This document shows positions 36,847-44,507 of a DNA stretch of 64,000 nucleotides, piece by piece. The notes beneath the pieces were generated by a model. That model searched no databases and had not been told where the DNA came from. It saw nothing but the letters and a program-made list of their open reading frames with translations. Origin of the DNA: an uncultured Bacteroides sp. (GTDB taxonomy: Bacteria; Bacteroidota; Bacteroidia; Bacteroidales; Bacteroidaceae); the NCBI GenBank assembly GCA_944321465.1, contig CALULL010000016.1:1-64000 (forward strand), in the 5' to 3' direction. Positions within the stretch are counted from its first letter, which is position 1; each line of letters begins with the position of its first letter. The position numbers and the translations under genes are program-made.

Positions 36847-37863
36847 TCAGTTGAGCATCAGGCTCATGTAGGGATGTAGCGGAGTCAGCACGTAGGCGGC
36901 CAGTCCGGCAATGTCGAAGTTGAGGTGAGTTCCCCGCAGGCGTTCGGCCGACCTCATGCATTTGCCGTTATTAAGGTAATAAAAGCCGCTGTTCGATGTC
37001 AGCTGAGGGTCGGTGAGGGCGATGTTTACGTCCAGTTGAGGATGGGCGGCGGCGTAGAGGCGCAGCACGGTGGTGGCATCGATGATGCGGGCCATTCCGA
37101 GAGGTTTGGCCGGTTCGTCCCCTTCCGCCGGGCGCAACAGGCGCACGGAGCCAAGCCCGTGGCGGCGGCATACCTCGTTGAGCAGCAGGTTGGCAGCCTT
37201 GTCATTGTCGGCCAGCAGTTCGGCACAGGTCAGCCCTTTCCCCGCGGGGTAGAACAGGGCGAAGGCCTGAAGCGCATTTCCGTTTCTCAGCGTGTAGGCA
37301 CAACCGTGACTGATGGGTAGTTCGGCCATGACTACCCGCATGTCTGCCGCCGTGTGTTGCAGGCAGCAAGGGCGTTCGTGCATTTTGCGGTCCACGTAGT
37401 CGTAGGCATCGGTGTCGAGAACCGTTTCCTCCTTGGCTTCCGTCCCCTTGGGCATGGCTGTCTGTCCGGCTGCAAAGGTTTGCTCGGCATAGCCGAACAC
37501 GGGTGCATAGCCGCTGTGTGCATAGTAGGCCGCCAAGCTCTCCGTGGCCGGGATGAGGGTAGACAGCAGCACGCCCCGTTGCCTCATTTGGGCAAAGGCT
37601 TGTGCCAGCAGTTCGCGCATGGCTCCACGGCGGCGGAAGTCGGGGTGCGTACAGGCCCCCGATATGTAGGCTGTGTCTATCTGTGTGCTACAGAACGTCA
37701 TGGGGTAGGGCAGCATCTGCAATGCCGACACCACGTCCTCGCCCACCCGTATGGCCAGGTTCACGTCGTTGTTGTAGCGCATGCGGAAGTATAGTTCGAC
37801 GAATTCGGGGTTGTCATCGGGAAAACAGAGCTTCCACAGCTCTTTTACTTCATTCTTTATCAT
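36847..37863 (-). CDS. Eis-like GNAT acetyltransferase
   Basis: A 338-residue protein. The N-terminal GNAT domain has the acetyl-CoA loop RRRGAMRELL with GACTHPDF before it, and YAHSGYAPVFGY ends the domain (about residue 130). The C-terminal 200 residues resemble the second GNAT plus SCP2-like parts of the Eis family. I start at MIKNEVKELWKLCFPD (37863), which overlaps the end of the DUF2156 gene by 14 bp; the upstream frame is just that gene read out of phase. Substrate unknown. Confidence 0.75.
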   Translation of the reverse strand: MIKNEVKELWKLCFPDDNPEFVELYFRMRYNNDVNLAIRVGEDVVSALQMLPYPMTFCSTQIDTAYISGACTHPDFRRRGAMRELLAQAFAQMRQRGVLLSTLIPATESLAAYYAHSGYAPVFGYAEQTFAAGQTAMPKGTEAKEETVLDTDAYDYVDRKMHERPCCLQHTAADMRVVMAELPISHGCAYTLRNGNALQAFALFYPAGKGLTCAELLADNDKAANLLLNEVCRRHGLGSVRLLRPAEGDEPAKPLGMARIIDATTVLRLYAAAHPQLDVNIALTDPQLTSNSGFYYLNNGKCMRSAERLRGTHLNFDIAGLAAYVLTPLHPYMSLMLN

Positions 37864-38800
37864 AGGCCGTGTATTTTTCCAGCACCACCGCAGGCTGGTA
37901 GGAGAGTTTGGCCTTGCGCAGCCCGGGGATACCGAGGTCTTCTTCTCTGTTGAGGTAGATGTATTGGCTGGGGACGCGACGTGCAAACTCCATGTTGATC
38001 ATGGCGTATGAGCCTTCTATGCGCGTATCTGCTTTCTCCACGTGCACACCGAAGGTGTCTTCGCAGATAGGCATTCCGAAGCTGAAGGCCACCGTCTGCC
38101 CGCCCGTGCGCAGCAGTCCGCCCGTCAGGCCCAGTTCCTCGAAATGGCGCAGGGCATACTCCAGGGCGCGTCGTTCGTTGCCCGTGCCCGCTTGTTCGTC
38201 GCAGTTGTTTTCGCGGCACCACCGTTCTTCTACCTCCAGGCACTCTTGTACGAGTTGCGGCGTGATGGGCAGGTACTCATAGTCGGGGTACGTGCGGCGA
38301 AACCTGTTGACGTGGTTGCGCTTGGCTTGCAGCTTCTTGCCTTCCAGTGTGGCCAGGTCGGTGCGCAGGTACAGGTAGTCGGCATAGTCGCGGTCCGCCT
38401 CGAAGCGGAAGCGCCCTGGCATACAGGCTTCCAGTTCCGCGCACAGGTCGTGGCATACGCCCATAATCTGCAACGGCTCGCCTTCGCGGCGTGCATCGTC
38501 GGCCAGGGCTTCGACGGCTTGCTTCAGGTCGCCCTTGCCCACGGGCATCATGTAGGCCAGTCTGCCCTCCACCCGGAACTTCAGCAGCAGCCAGCCCTCG
38601 TATTCGGCATACTGTGTGCCATAGAGGAAGCGCCAGCAGCACAGGTTGGAGAATGACAGGTCGCAGTTGCGCCGTTGGCCGGTCAGGGTGTAGGCCGTTA
38701 TCGCCTCTTTGTCTGCTATTTCGATGTCCTTGAAGGCCAGCGGCGTTCTTGCTTCTTCCGTCGGTTGTCCTTGCCGGGAGTGTGTCTGTAGGGATGTCAT
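37850..38800 (-). CDS. DUF2156 phosphatidylglycerol-lysyltransferase-like protein
   Basis: A 316-residue protein made of two GNAT-like halves of the DUF2156 family, related to the catalytic domain of MprF/LysX. ITAYTLTGQRRNCDLSFSN opens the domain, and KLQAKRNHVNRFRRTYP is the typical basic helix. It has no membrane segment, so it is not a full MprF flippase. It is coupled to the GNAT gene by a 14-bp overlap, and both may modify related amine substrates. Function not established. Confidence 0.75.
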   Translation of the reverse strand: MTSLQTHSRQGQPTEEARTPLAFKDIEIADKEAITAYTLTGQRRNCDLSFSNLCCWRFLYGTQYAEYEGWLLLKFRVEGRLAYMMPVGKGDLKQAVEALADDARREGEPLQIMGVCHDLCAELEACMPGRFRFEADRDYADYLYLRTDLATLEGKKLQAKRNHVNRFRRTYPDYEYLPITPQLVQECLEVEERWCRENNCDEQAGTGNERRALEYALRHFEELGLTGGLLRTGGQTVAFSFGMPICEDTFGVHVEKADTRIEGSYAMINMEFARRVPSQYIYLNREEDLGIPGLRKAKLSYQPAVVLEKYTAYDKE

Positions 38801-38873
38801 GGCTGTCGTCTTGGGTTTATGTATGGTTTGTTCTCTTATCTTTCTTTGTGGTTGTCTTGGGGGCGGCAGGGGC

Positions 38874-39566
38874 TTACAGCCCCATCAGGCTCAGTATCGA
38901 GGGTGTCAGCAAGGCGGTCAGGATGCCGTTCAGCGTCAGCCCCAGGCTGGCGAAGGCTCCGTACTTGTGGCTGGCATCCATCGCCGCCGCCGTTCCCACG
39001 GCGTGCGCGGCGGTTCCCAAGGAAAGCCCTTGGGCCATAGGGCTGCCAATGTGGGACAGGTGCATGGCCTTGAAACCCAGCATACCGCCCAGCAGGCCTA
39101 CACACACCACTACGGCTGCCGTCAGCGAGGGTATGCCGCCTATGGACTGTGACACTTCCATCGCGATGGGGGTGGTCACCGACTTGGGGGCCAGCGAATA
39201 GATGATTTGCGGCGTGGCTCCCAGGAGCTTGGCCAGCAGGGTGACGGAGGCGATGCCCGTCACGCATCCGGCCAGCTGCGACAGCAGGATGGGCAGCAGC
39301 TGCTTCTTGATGGTTTCCAGTTGCAGGTAGAGCGGCACGCCCAGGGCCACCACGGCAGGTTTCAGCCAGAACTCTATCAGGTGCCCTCCCTGGCTGTAGG
39401 TCTCATAGCTCACGCCCGTGCACTTCAGCAGCACGATGAGTGCGGCTATGGTGAGCAGTATGGGGTTGAGCAGCATCAGTCCCGTGCGGCGTTGCAGCCA
39501 CTTGGCCAGAAAGAACAGACCGAACGTGGCCGCTATCAGAAAGAACTCGTTCTCCAGAAAGCTCAT
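38874..39566 (-). CDS. lrgB: LrgB-family membrane protein
   Basis: A 230-residue polytopic protein of the LrgB/CidB family. APKSVTTPIAMEVSQSIGGIPSL is the family core, and GTAAHAVGTAAA is also conserved. The pair with LrgA is thought to act as holin/antiholin-like modulators of murein hydrolase or as a carboxylate transporter. I start at MSFLENEFF (39566), which overlaps the lrgA stop by 4 bp (ATGA). Confidence 0.9.
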   Translation of the reverse strand: MSFLENEFFLIAATFGLFFLAKWLQRRTGLMLLNPILLTIAALIVLLKCTGVSYETYSQGGHLIEFWLKPAVVALGVPLYLQLETIKKQLLPILLSQLAGCVTGIASVTLLAKLLGATPQIIYSLAPKSVTTPIAMEVSQSIGGIPSLTAAVVVCVGLLGGMLGFKAMHLSHIGSPMAQGLSLGTAAHAVGTAAAMDASHKYGAFASLGLTLNGILTALLTPSILSLMGL

Positions 39567-39904
39567 CTTATTTTCCTCCTTGCTATTTGGTGAACCCACC
39601 CCGTTACCACAATGACCAGCATCGTGCTCAGGGCCGCCGACAGCACGATGGGCCAGAACTGGGCGGTGATGATGTCAAAATGCAGCATGAGGGCCACGCC
39701 CGGCGGGACGAAGAAAAAACCGAGGTTGGCTATCAGGAAGTCGCTCAGGCCCTGAACCCATTGCAGCTTCACCCAGCCCAACTTCAAGAACAGCGTCAGC
39801 AGCAGCATTCCGATGATGCTCGACGGCAGCCTGACTCCCGTGAGCCACACCGCCAGCTCGCCCAGCGCAAGACATCCGAAGAGGATGGCACATTGACGGA
39901 TCAT
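39563..39904 (-). CDS. lrgA: LrgA/CidA-family membrane protein
   Basis: A 113-residue protein with four membrane helices. LPSSIIGMLLLTLFLK and LGFFFVPPGVALM are the LrgA/CidA signatures. It is first of a two-gene operon with lrgB, with 4-bp translational coupling. The -7 box TACCTTTG is at 39982-39989 on the minus strand, giving a leader of about 75 bases. Confidence 0.9.
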   Translation of the reverse strand: MIRQCAILFGCLALGELAVWLTGVRLPSSIIGMLLLTLFLKLGWVKLQWVQGLSDFLIANLGFFFVPPGVALMLHFDIITAQFWPIVLSAALSTMLVIVVTGWVHQIARRKIR

Positions 39905-39981
39905 GATTTCAATACCTTTTTATAATACAAAAACGGCCACGGGCTTGCGCCCTTGGCATGTTTCTATCCTGAAAATTTTTG

Positions 39982-39989
39982 CAAAGGTA
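39982..39989 (-). promoter_or_regulatory. -7 box of lrgAB
   Basis: CAAAGGTA on the plus strand gives TACCTTTG toward lrgA. No clear -33 box. Confidence 0.5.
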
Positions 39990-40137
39990 GTAAGAAAACT
40001 GTTAGTTCCTCTCCTCTCCTCCTGTTTTTTGTCATCGTGCCCGTGTGGTGTCCGTCTTCCGGCCCGGCCTCTCGCCCGGCGAGCCTGGTTCGTCCCGGGG
40101 CGTTCCCGACGACGGTGCCGTAGCCTCGTGCGGAGCC

Positions 40138-40225
40138 TGCCTTTGCCCGCTTGCTGGCTCTCCTCTGCCCGCTTGCAGGTGCTCCTTTGCCCGGTGGCGG
40201 GCGTTCCTTTGCCCGCATGGCCGTG
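40138..40225. repeat. 22-bp repeat array G
   Basis: Four units at 40138, 40160, 40182 and 40204, each with a TTTGCCCG or TCTGCCCG core. It is the most regular array on inspection of its cores and lies 45 bp left of MITE-like copy 2. Confidence 0.8.
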
Positions 40226-40256
40226 CCGGGTGCGTCGGGTTCCGGCACGGCCATGC
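40215..40256. terminator. Perfect 15-bp hairpin, role unclear
   Basis: GCATGGCCGTGCCGG (40215-40229) pairs exactly with CCGGCACGGCCATGC (40242-40256). Its left arm is in the last unit of array G. It lies between two divergent genes, so no upstream transcript is obvious and the type is provisional. Confidence 0.4.
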
Positions 40257-40270
40257 GGCTTTGGGTTTAA

Positions 40271-40464
40271 CCCAAATCGGTCATTAGACCGCCTTGCCGT
40301 GTGCCTGACAGTCTTTCTACGGCTTTCCAAGCCCTTTCGTCTTGCCGTCGGCATCTTGTCTGCTGCTTTGTCTCGACGTAGCCCGCTACGCCTTCGACAA
40401 AGGCGACAGCCAATCTGCACGGCGGCAAAACGAAATCGCTTTGGACTCTAATGACCGATTTGGG
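40271..40464 (+). mobile_element. Fold-back MITE-like element, copy 2
   Basis: A 194-bp copy with perfect 18-bp terminal inverted repeats (CCCAAATCGGTCATTAGA and its complement). It is flanked by TTTAA on both sides (40266-40270 and 40465-40469), consistent with a target duplication that includes TTAA. It is nearly identical to copy 1 and in the same orientation. Confidence 0.85.
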
Positions 40465-40488
40465 TTTAACGGGGAATGTGTATCTTTG
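40459..40488 (+). promoter_or_regulatory. Methyltransferase promoter overlapping MITE end
   Basis: TATCTTTG -7 box at 40481-40488. The best -33 box, TTTG at 40459-40462, lies inside the right inverted repeat of MITE-like copy 2, with an 18-bp spacer. Confidence 0.6.
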
Positions 40489-40512
40489 TACCCCAAAAGA
40501 CAGGTTCGCATT

Positions 40513-41484
40513 ATGGTAGCAGACAAACAACGGGCCGGACGCAACCGGACGCTGACCGTGGACGATGCCGAGCGCGCTCTCCTGCGGCAGGACATTCTCG
40601 GCGGTGCCGACGTGGCAGGCGGCCAGGAGTTGACCGACCGCTTTGTCAACGCCGACTTCATGGACGTAGTGAGGTTCATCCCCGACGGCTTTGCCCATCT
40701 CATCATCGTCGACCCGCCCTACAACCTGAGCAAGACGTTCAATGCCTCACGGTTCGCCTCGCGTTCCGACGAAGCCTATGCCGACTACCTGCGCAGCTGG
40801 TTCTACCCCCTGTGCGCGAAGCTCCGTCCCGGCGGCTCGCTCTACATGTGCGGCGACTGGCGTTGTTCGGCGGCGCAGCAGCGGGTGATAGCCGAACGCC
40901 TGACGGTGCTCAACCGCATCACCTGGCAGCGCGAGAAGGGACGCGGGGCGGCAGCCAACTGGAAGAACGCGATGGAGGACATCTGGTTTGCTGTGGCCGA
41001 TAGGAAAGACTATTACTTCAACGTCGAGGCCGTCAAGCAGAAACGCCGGGTGCTGGCTCCCTACCGAAGGTCCGACGGCCGCCCCAAGGACTGGGAGGAG
41101 ACGCAGGAGGGCAACTTCCGCCTCACTTGCCCCTCCAACTTCTGGGACGACATCAGCGTTCCCTTCTGGTCGATGCCCGAGAACACCGATCACCCCACCC
41201 AGAAGCCCGAGAAGCTGATAGCCAAGCTCGTGCTGGCCTCGTCGCGTCCGGGCGACATCGTGCTCGACCCCTTCGCGGGCAGCGGCACTACGTGCGTCGT
41301 GGCCAAGAAGCTGGGGCGGCACTACCTGGGGGTGGAGCTTGACGGGGAGTATAGCCTGTGGGCGGCCAAGCGTCTCCGCATGGCCGACGGCGACAAGCAG
41401 ATACAGGGCTACAGCGGCGGCTGCTTCTGGGAGCGCAACACGCCCGTTGCCCGGCAGGACGAGGGCTGCGGCAGCCGACGGTAG
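40513..41484 (+). CDS. Orphan beta-class DNA methyltransferase
   Basis: A 323-residue SAM-dependent DNA methyltransferase. The catalytic DPPYNLSK (about 62-69) precedes the SAM-binding DPFAGSGTT near residue 256, the order of beta-class enzymes that make N6-methyladenine or N4-methylcytosine. HPTQKPEKLIAKLV lies just before it. No restriction gene is adjacent, so it is an orphan, perhaps YhdJ-like. The ATG at 40513 follows the promoter; the longer frame begins within the MITE-like element. The C-terminal 35 residues are low-complexity and may be variable. Confidence 0.85.
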   Translation: MVADKQRAGRNRTLTVDDAERALLRQDILGGADVAGGQELTDRFVNADFMDVVRFIPDGFAHLIIVDPPYNLSKTFNASRFASRSDEAYADYLRSWFYPLCAKLRPGGSLYMCGDWRCSAAQQRVIAERLTVLNRITWQREKGRGAAANWKNAMEDIWFAVADRKDYYFNVEAVKQKRRVLAPYRRSDGRPKDWEETQEGNFRLTCPSNFWDDISVPFWSMPENTDHPTQKPEKLIAKLVLASSRPGDIVLDPFAGSGTTCVVAKKLGRHYLGVELDGEYSLWAAKRLRMADGDKQIQGYSGGCFWERNTPVARQDEGCGSRR

Positions 41485-41537
41485 GGCGTGTAGCCGCAAT
41501 GCAACGCCGTCGTAACGTCGGCGTAACGCCCGGGCCG

Positions 41538-41545
41538 TACTTTTG
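41538..41545 (+). promoter_or_regulatory. -7 box of GDPD gene
   Basis: TACTTTTG, 29 bp before the ATG. The upstream region has a tandem CGTAACG at about 41511 and 41522 but no TTTG. Confidence 0.55.
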
Positions 41546-41574
41546 CCGGAAGTATAACCGTAAATACCTGTCAG

Positions 41575-42528
41575 ATGTTTGGCAATAGACTCTTCCCCTT
41601 GTCCGCCGTCCTGCTGGCATCGGCCCTGTTGTTGCAAGGGTGCCGGGTTCCGGCGGACGACAAGTTGCCCCTGGTTCATGCCCATAGGGGCGGCGCGGCA
41701 CTCTACCCCGAGAATACGATTGTGGCCATGACGCATTCGGCAGCCTCAGGCGTGCCGGTGATGGAGCTGGACTTGCAGGTGACGCTCGACAGCCAGGTTG
41801 TCGTGGCGCACGATGCCTGCCTCGCCCCTTCGCGCACCCTTGGCCCCGACGGGACGCTGCTGGCCGACGGACCGGCGATGGAATACCGCATCTACGGCAT
41901 GTCCTACGACAGTCTGCGCCGTTACGACGTGGGCACGGTGCCCGACCCCGCCTTCCCACGCCGTCGCAGCGTGAAGGCTTGCGTGCCGCTCGTCACCGAC
42001 CTCATCGGGTGCGTTGAGCAGACCGTGCGAAACCATAGGCTGCCTTCGGTGGGCTATAACGTCGAAATCAAGTCCAGTCCTTCGTCCGACGGCGTTTATA
42101 CGCCCGGCTATCGCGCCTATGCCGACCTCTGTATGCGGGCTCTCCTTTCGTGCCGTCTGGGCGACCGCCTGCTTGTCCAGAGCTTCGACCCGCGCGTCCT
42201 CGACTATCTCCATACGGCCTATCCCGGCGTGCGTCTGTCCTATTTGGTGGAAGATAGCACGCTTTCCTTCGACAGGCAACTGGCCCTCCTTTCGTTTGTT
42301 CCCCAGGTCTATAGTCCCCAAAGCCGTATGCTCACAGACTCGGTTTTCGTCCGGGCGCGTTCGCTGGGTATGCAGGTGGTTCCCTGGACGGTGGACGACA
42401 GGGAAGAGACGCTGCGACTGAAACGCCTCGGTGTCGATGCCGTCATTACGAATTGCCCGGACAGTGTGATGTCTTGGCTGGGCTATCCGGCCGGGGGTGC
42501 CGATGTCGTCGGTTACCTGGGCTACTGA
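41575..42528 (+). CDS. Glycerophosphodiester phosphodiesterase lipoprotein
   Basis: A 317-residue GDPD-family lipoprotein (lipobox LLQGC, lipidated C23). The fold starts at VHAHRGGAALYPENT, with the catalytic histidine-arginine pair, and MELDLQVTLDSQVVVAHD supplies the metal ligands. VEIKSSP, LVQSFDP and VPWTVDD follow in order, as in TIM-barrel GDPDs. It probably hydrolyses lipid-derived glycerophosphodiesters in the periplasm. It ends at a strong bidirectional terminator shared with rpsO. Confidence 0.88.
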   Translation: MFGNRLFPLSAVLLASALLLQGCRVPADDKLPLVHAHRGGAALYPENTIVAMTHSAASGVPVMELDLQVTLDSQVVVAHDACLAPSRTLGPDGTLLADGPAMEYRIYGMSYDSLRRYDVGTVPDPAFPRRRSVKACVPLVTDLIGCVEQTVRNHRLPSVGYNVEIKSSPSSDGVYTPGYRAYADLCMRALLSCRLGDRLLVQSFDPRVLDYLHTAYPGVRLSYLVEDSTLSFDRQLALLSFVPQVYSPQSRMLTDSVFVRARSLGMQVVPWTVDDREETLRLKRLGVDAVITNCPDSVMSWLGYPAGGADVVGYLGY

Positions 42529-42620
42529 GTCCCAGTCGGACATTAGCGTCCAGGCCCGGGGCCGGTCTGTCTGCCGGGCAGGAGGCGGCAGGCTGGCAGG
42601 ACGGAAAGCCCGGATACGAA

Positions 42621-42664
42621 GAAACCGGGAAGGGTTGCCGATGGTCGGCATCCTTCCCGGTTTC
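42621..42664. terminator. Bidirectional terminator GDPD / rpsO
   Basis: GAAACCGGGAAGG pairs with CCTTCCCGGTTTC, with an inner TGCCGA/TCGGCA stem. CCTTTTC follows on the plus strand. Confidence 0.8.
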
Positions 42665-42696
42665 CTTTTCTCTTCCTTCGTGCAGGCGACGGGATG

Positions 42697-42966
42697 TCAC
42701 TTGCGCAGGCCGAGTTCCTTTACGATGGCGCGATAGCGTTCGATGTCGCGGTCCTTCAGGTAGGACAACAGTCTGCGACGTTTGCCTACCAGCATCGTCA
42801 AGGCTCTCTCTGTGCTATAATCCTTTCTGTTGAGCTTCAGGTGCTCAGTCAGGTGGGAAATACGGTAGGAGAACAAGGCAATCTGGGACTCGGGGGAACC
42901 AGTATCCGTGTTGGACTTTCCGTACTTACCAAAGATTTCTTGCTTCTTAGCAGCGTCTAAATACAT
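42697..42966 (-). CDS. rpsO: 30S ribosomal protein S15
   Basis: An 89-residue S15 that binds 16S rRNA. TGSPESQIALFSYRISHLTEHL and LVGKRRRLLSYL are the universal core. It ends DIERYRAIVKELGLRK as expected. It is monocistronic with its own promoter. pnp, a frequent neighbour in other phyla, is not adjacent. Confidence 0.97.
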   Translation of the reverse strand: MYLDAAKKQEIFGKYGKSNTDTGSPESQIALFSYRISHLTEHLKLNRKDYSTERALTMLVGKRRRLLSYLKDRDIERYRAIVKELGLRK

Positions 42967-43012
42967 AACGTTTAATTAAGTGTGTTAGAAAAAAAAGTTT
43001 CTTTCGAGGGTG

Positions 43013-43042
43013 CAAAGGTAAGCATTATCTTTTATGCCGCAA
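43013..43042 (-). promoter_or_regulatory. rpsO promoter
   Basis: Minus strand TACCTTTG at 43013-43020 and TTG at 43040-43042 with a 19-bp spacer. Confidence 0.7.
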
Positions 43043-43103
43043 TGCTTTGCCCCCGTATTTTTCTTGCTTGTCCGCCGACGGGGCAAAAAGAGCAAGCCTC
43101 TGC

Positions 43104-43134
43104 TTGGGCTGGTAGGGGATAAGGCATATCTTTG
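43104..43134 (+). promoter_or_regulatory. Promoter of M50 peptidase gene
   Basis: TTG at 43104-43106 and TATCTTTG at 43127-43134 with a 20-bp spacer. Confidence 0.65.
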
Positions 43135-43169
43135 TCCCCTTGTTGATAGTCTTTCAATTCTTTCCGTAT

Positions 43170-44327
43170 ATGAAAACGTTTCTGAAAATTCTTGGAGGCT
43201 TCCTGGCGGGAGCCGTTGCGGGGTTGCTGCTGGCCGGGGCGGGGGGTGTCCTGTTTGGCGGCATGAGTTGTTCCGAGTTCCTCGGTGCTTTGTCTGCTTT
43301 GGGGTGGGCCGAGGCTTTGGGCATCGCGCTCTTGTCCATCGTCCTGTTCTTTGTCTGCATGGTGCTGCACGTGGCGTTGCACGAGGCTGGGCATCTGGTG
43401 TGCGGCCTGGCCACGGGTTACCGTTTCGTGTCGTTCCGCATCTTCAGTCTGACGCTTGTGCGCCAGGACGGTTGCCTGAGGCTTAAACGCTACCGTTTGG
43501 CCGGGACGGGTGGGCAGTGCCTGCTGGAGCCGTCCGAAGGGAATGACGGACGGATACCTGTCTTTTGGTACAACGCCGGGGGCGTGCTGGCCAACCTGTT
43601 GGTGTCGGCGGTCGCCCTGTTCCTGTGGCTTTTGCCGGGAGAGCAACCCTTGCCGCTGTCCCTTTTCCTGCTTCTGTTAGCCTTGTCGGGCTTTTTCCTG
43701 GCAGTGCTCAATGGCTTTCCGATGAAGGTGGGCGGGATGCCCAACGATGCCTACAACATCCGCTTGCTGAGGAACAGCGTCGACAATCGTCGCCTGATGT
43801 GCCTCCAGCTTCGTGTCGCGGCCCGTGTCTTGGCCGGTTTGCGTCCCGGGGAACTGCCCGGCGAGTGGTTCTTCCACCTTAAGGAGGTGGATTATGCCAA
43901 TCCCTTCCAGGTAGCTTCCGCTTTGTTGGACGTTTCCTGGCTGGAGGACGTGGGGGAGTGGGAAGAGGCTTACGCCCGTTTGGAGGCGGCGTATGTCCAT
44001 CGGCACGAATTGCCGGAGGTATTTGGCTTGGAGGTCTGCTCGGAACTGCTTTTCACCGCTCTGGCAACGGGGCGCGGCCAACAGGCCGACCAGCTGCTTA
44101 CGCCCCGGCTAAGGCGTTACCTGGAGCAATACAAAACGGTGGGCAGCACCCGGCAGCGTGTCCTCTTTGCCATCGCCCTTTGTCTGGAGCACGACGAGGC
44201 TCGTGCACGCGACATCCTGCGCATCGTCGAGGCACAGTCCGACCGCTACCTCATGCAGGGCGAGGTGGCGATGGATGTCGCCCTGATGCACGAGATGCTT
44301 GCCCGGCAGAGCCCGGACAAGGCGTAG
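43170..44327 (+). CDS. M50-family membrane metallopeptidase
   Basis: A 385-residue protein. Two N-terminal hydrophobic segments are followed by the zinc motif H71-E-A-G-H75 at the end of a membrane helix, then a second hydrophobic block with LNGFPMKVGGMPNDAYN, where the aspartate can be the third ligand. The C-terminal 160 residues are soluble and helical. This is the layout of site-2-protease-like intramembrane peptidases, but no PDZ domain and no known partner are present. The substrate is unknown. I prefer ATG 43170 (MKTFLK) over a TTG at 43140. Confidence 0.75.
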   Translation: MKTFLKILGGFLAGAVAGLLLAGAGGVLFGGMSCSEFLGALSALGWAEALGIALLSIVLFFVCMVLHVALHEAGHLVCGLATGYRFVSFRIFSLTLVRQDGCLRLKRYRLAGTGGQCLLEPSEGNDGRIPVFWYNAGGVLANLLVSAVALFLWLLPGEQPLPLSLFLLLLALSGFFLAVLNGFPMKVGGMPNDAYNIRLLRNSVDNRRLMCLQLRVAARVLAGLRPGELPGEWFFHLKEVDYANPFQVASALLDVSWLEDVGEWEEAYARLEAAYVHRHELPEVFGLEVCSELLFTALATGRGQQADQLLTPRLRRYLEQYKTVGSTRQRVLFAIALCLEHDEARARDILRIVEAQSDRYLMQGEVAMDVALMHEMLARQSPDKA

Positions 44328-44337
44328 CCCGGAGGCG

Positions 44338-44425
44338 CAGGTCTGCTCCCTCGCTGGCTCTCCTTTGCCCCCGTGGGCGCACAGGTCTGCCCGTTTGCTG
44401 GCACAGGTGCGTCCCCGGGGCGGTT
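44338..44425. repeat. 22-bp repeat array H
   Basis: Four units at 44338, 44360, 44382 and 44404 (starts CAGGTC, CTCCTT, CAGGTC, CAGGTG), between the M50 stop and the typA promoter. Confidence 0.8.
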
Positions 44426-44451
44426 GCCTGCTGCGTCGGTCGTGGTGCTGT

Positions 44452-44482
44452 TTTGTTTTTTGCCGAATAACCGCTATCTTTG
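44452..44482 (+). promoter_or_regulatory. typA promoter
   Basis: TTTG at 44452-44455 and TATCTTTG at 44475-44482 with a 19-bp spacer. Confidence 0.75.
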
Positions 44483-44507
44483 CAGCCCGAAATAAGTAGG
44501 TATTAAT

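Larger units (their letters stand above)
39905..40512. other. 608-bp divergent gap lrgA / methyltransferase
   Basis: The gap carries, left to right: the lrgA -7 box, GC-rich sequence without a gene, array G, a perfect 15-bp hairpin, MITE-like copy 2 and the methyltransferase promoter. It is the most repeat-rich interval in the window. Confidence 0.7.

Noticed and set aside
39563-39904. lrgA as a phage holin gene
   Set aside because: Its pairing with lrgB and the LrgA/CidA signatures identify it as a chromosomal LrgA; no other phage genes are present.
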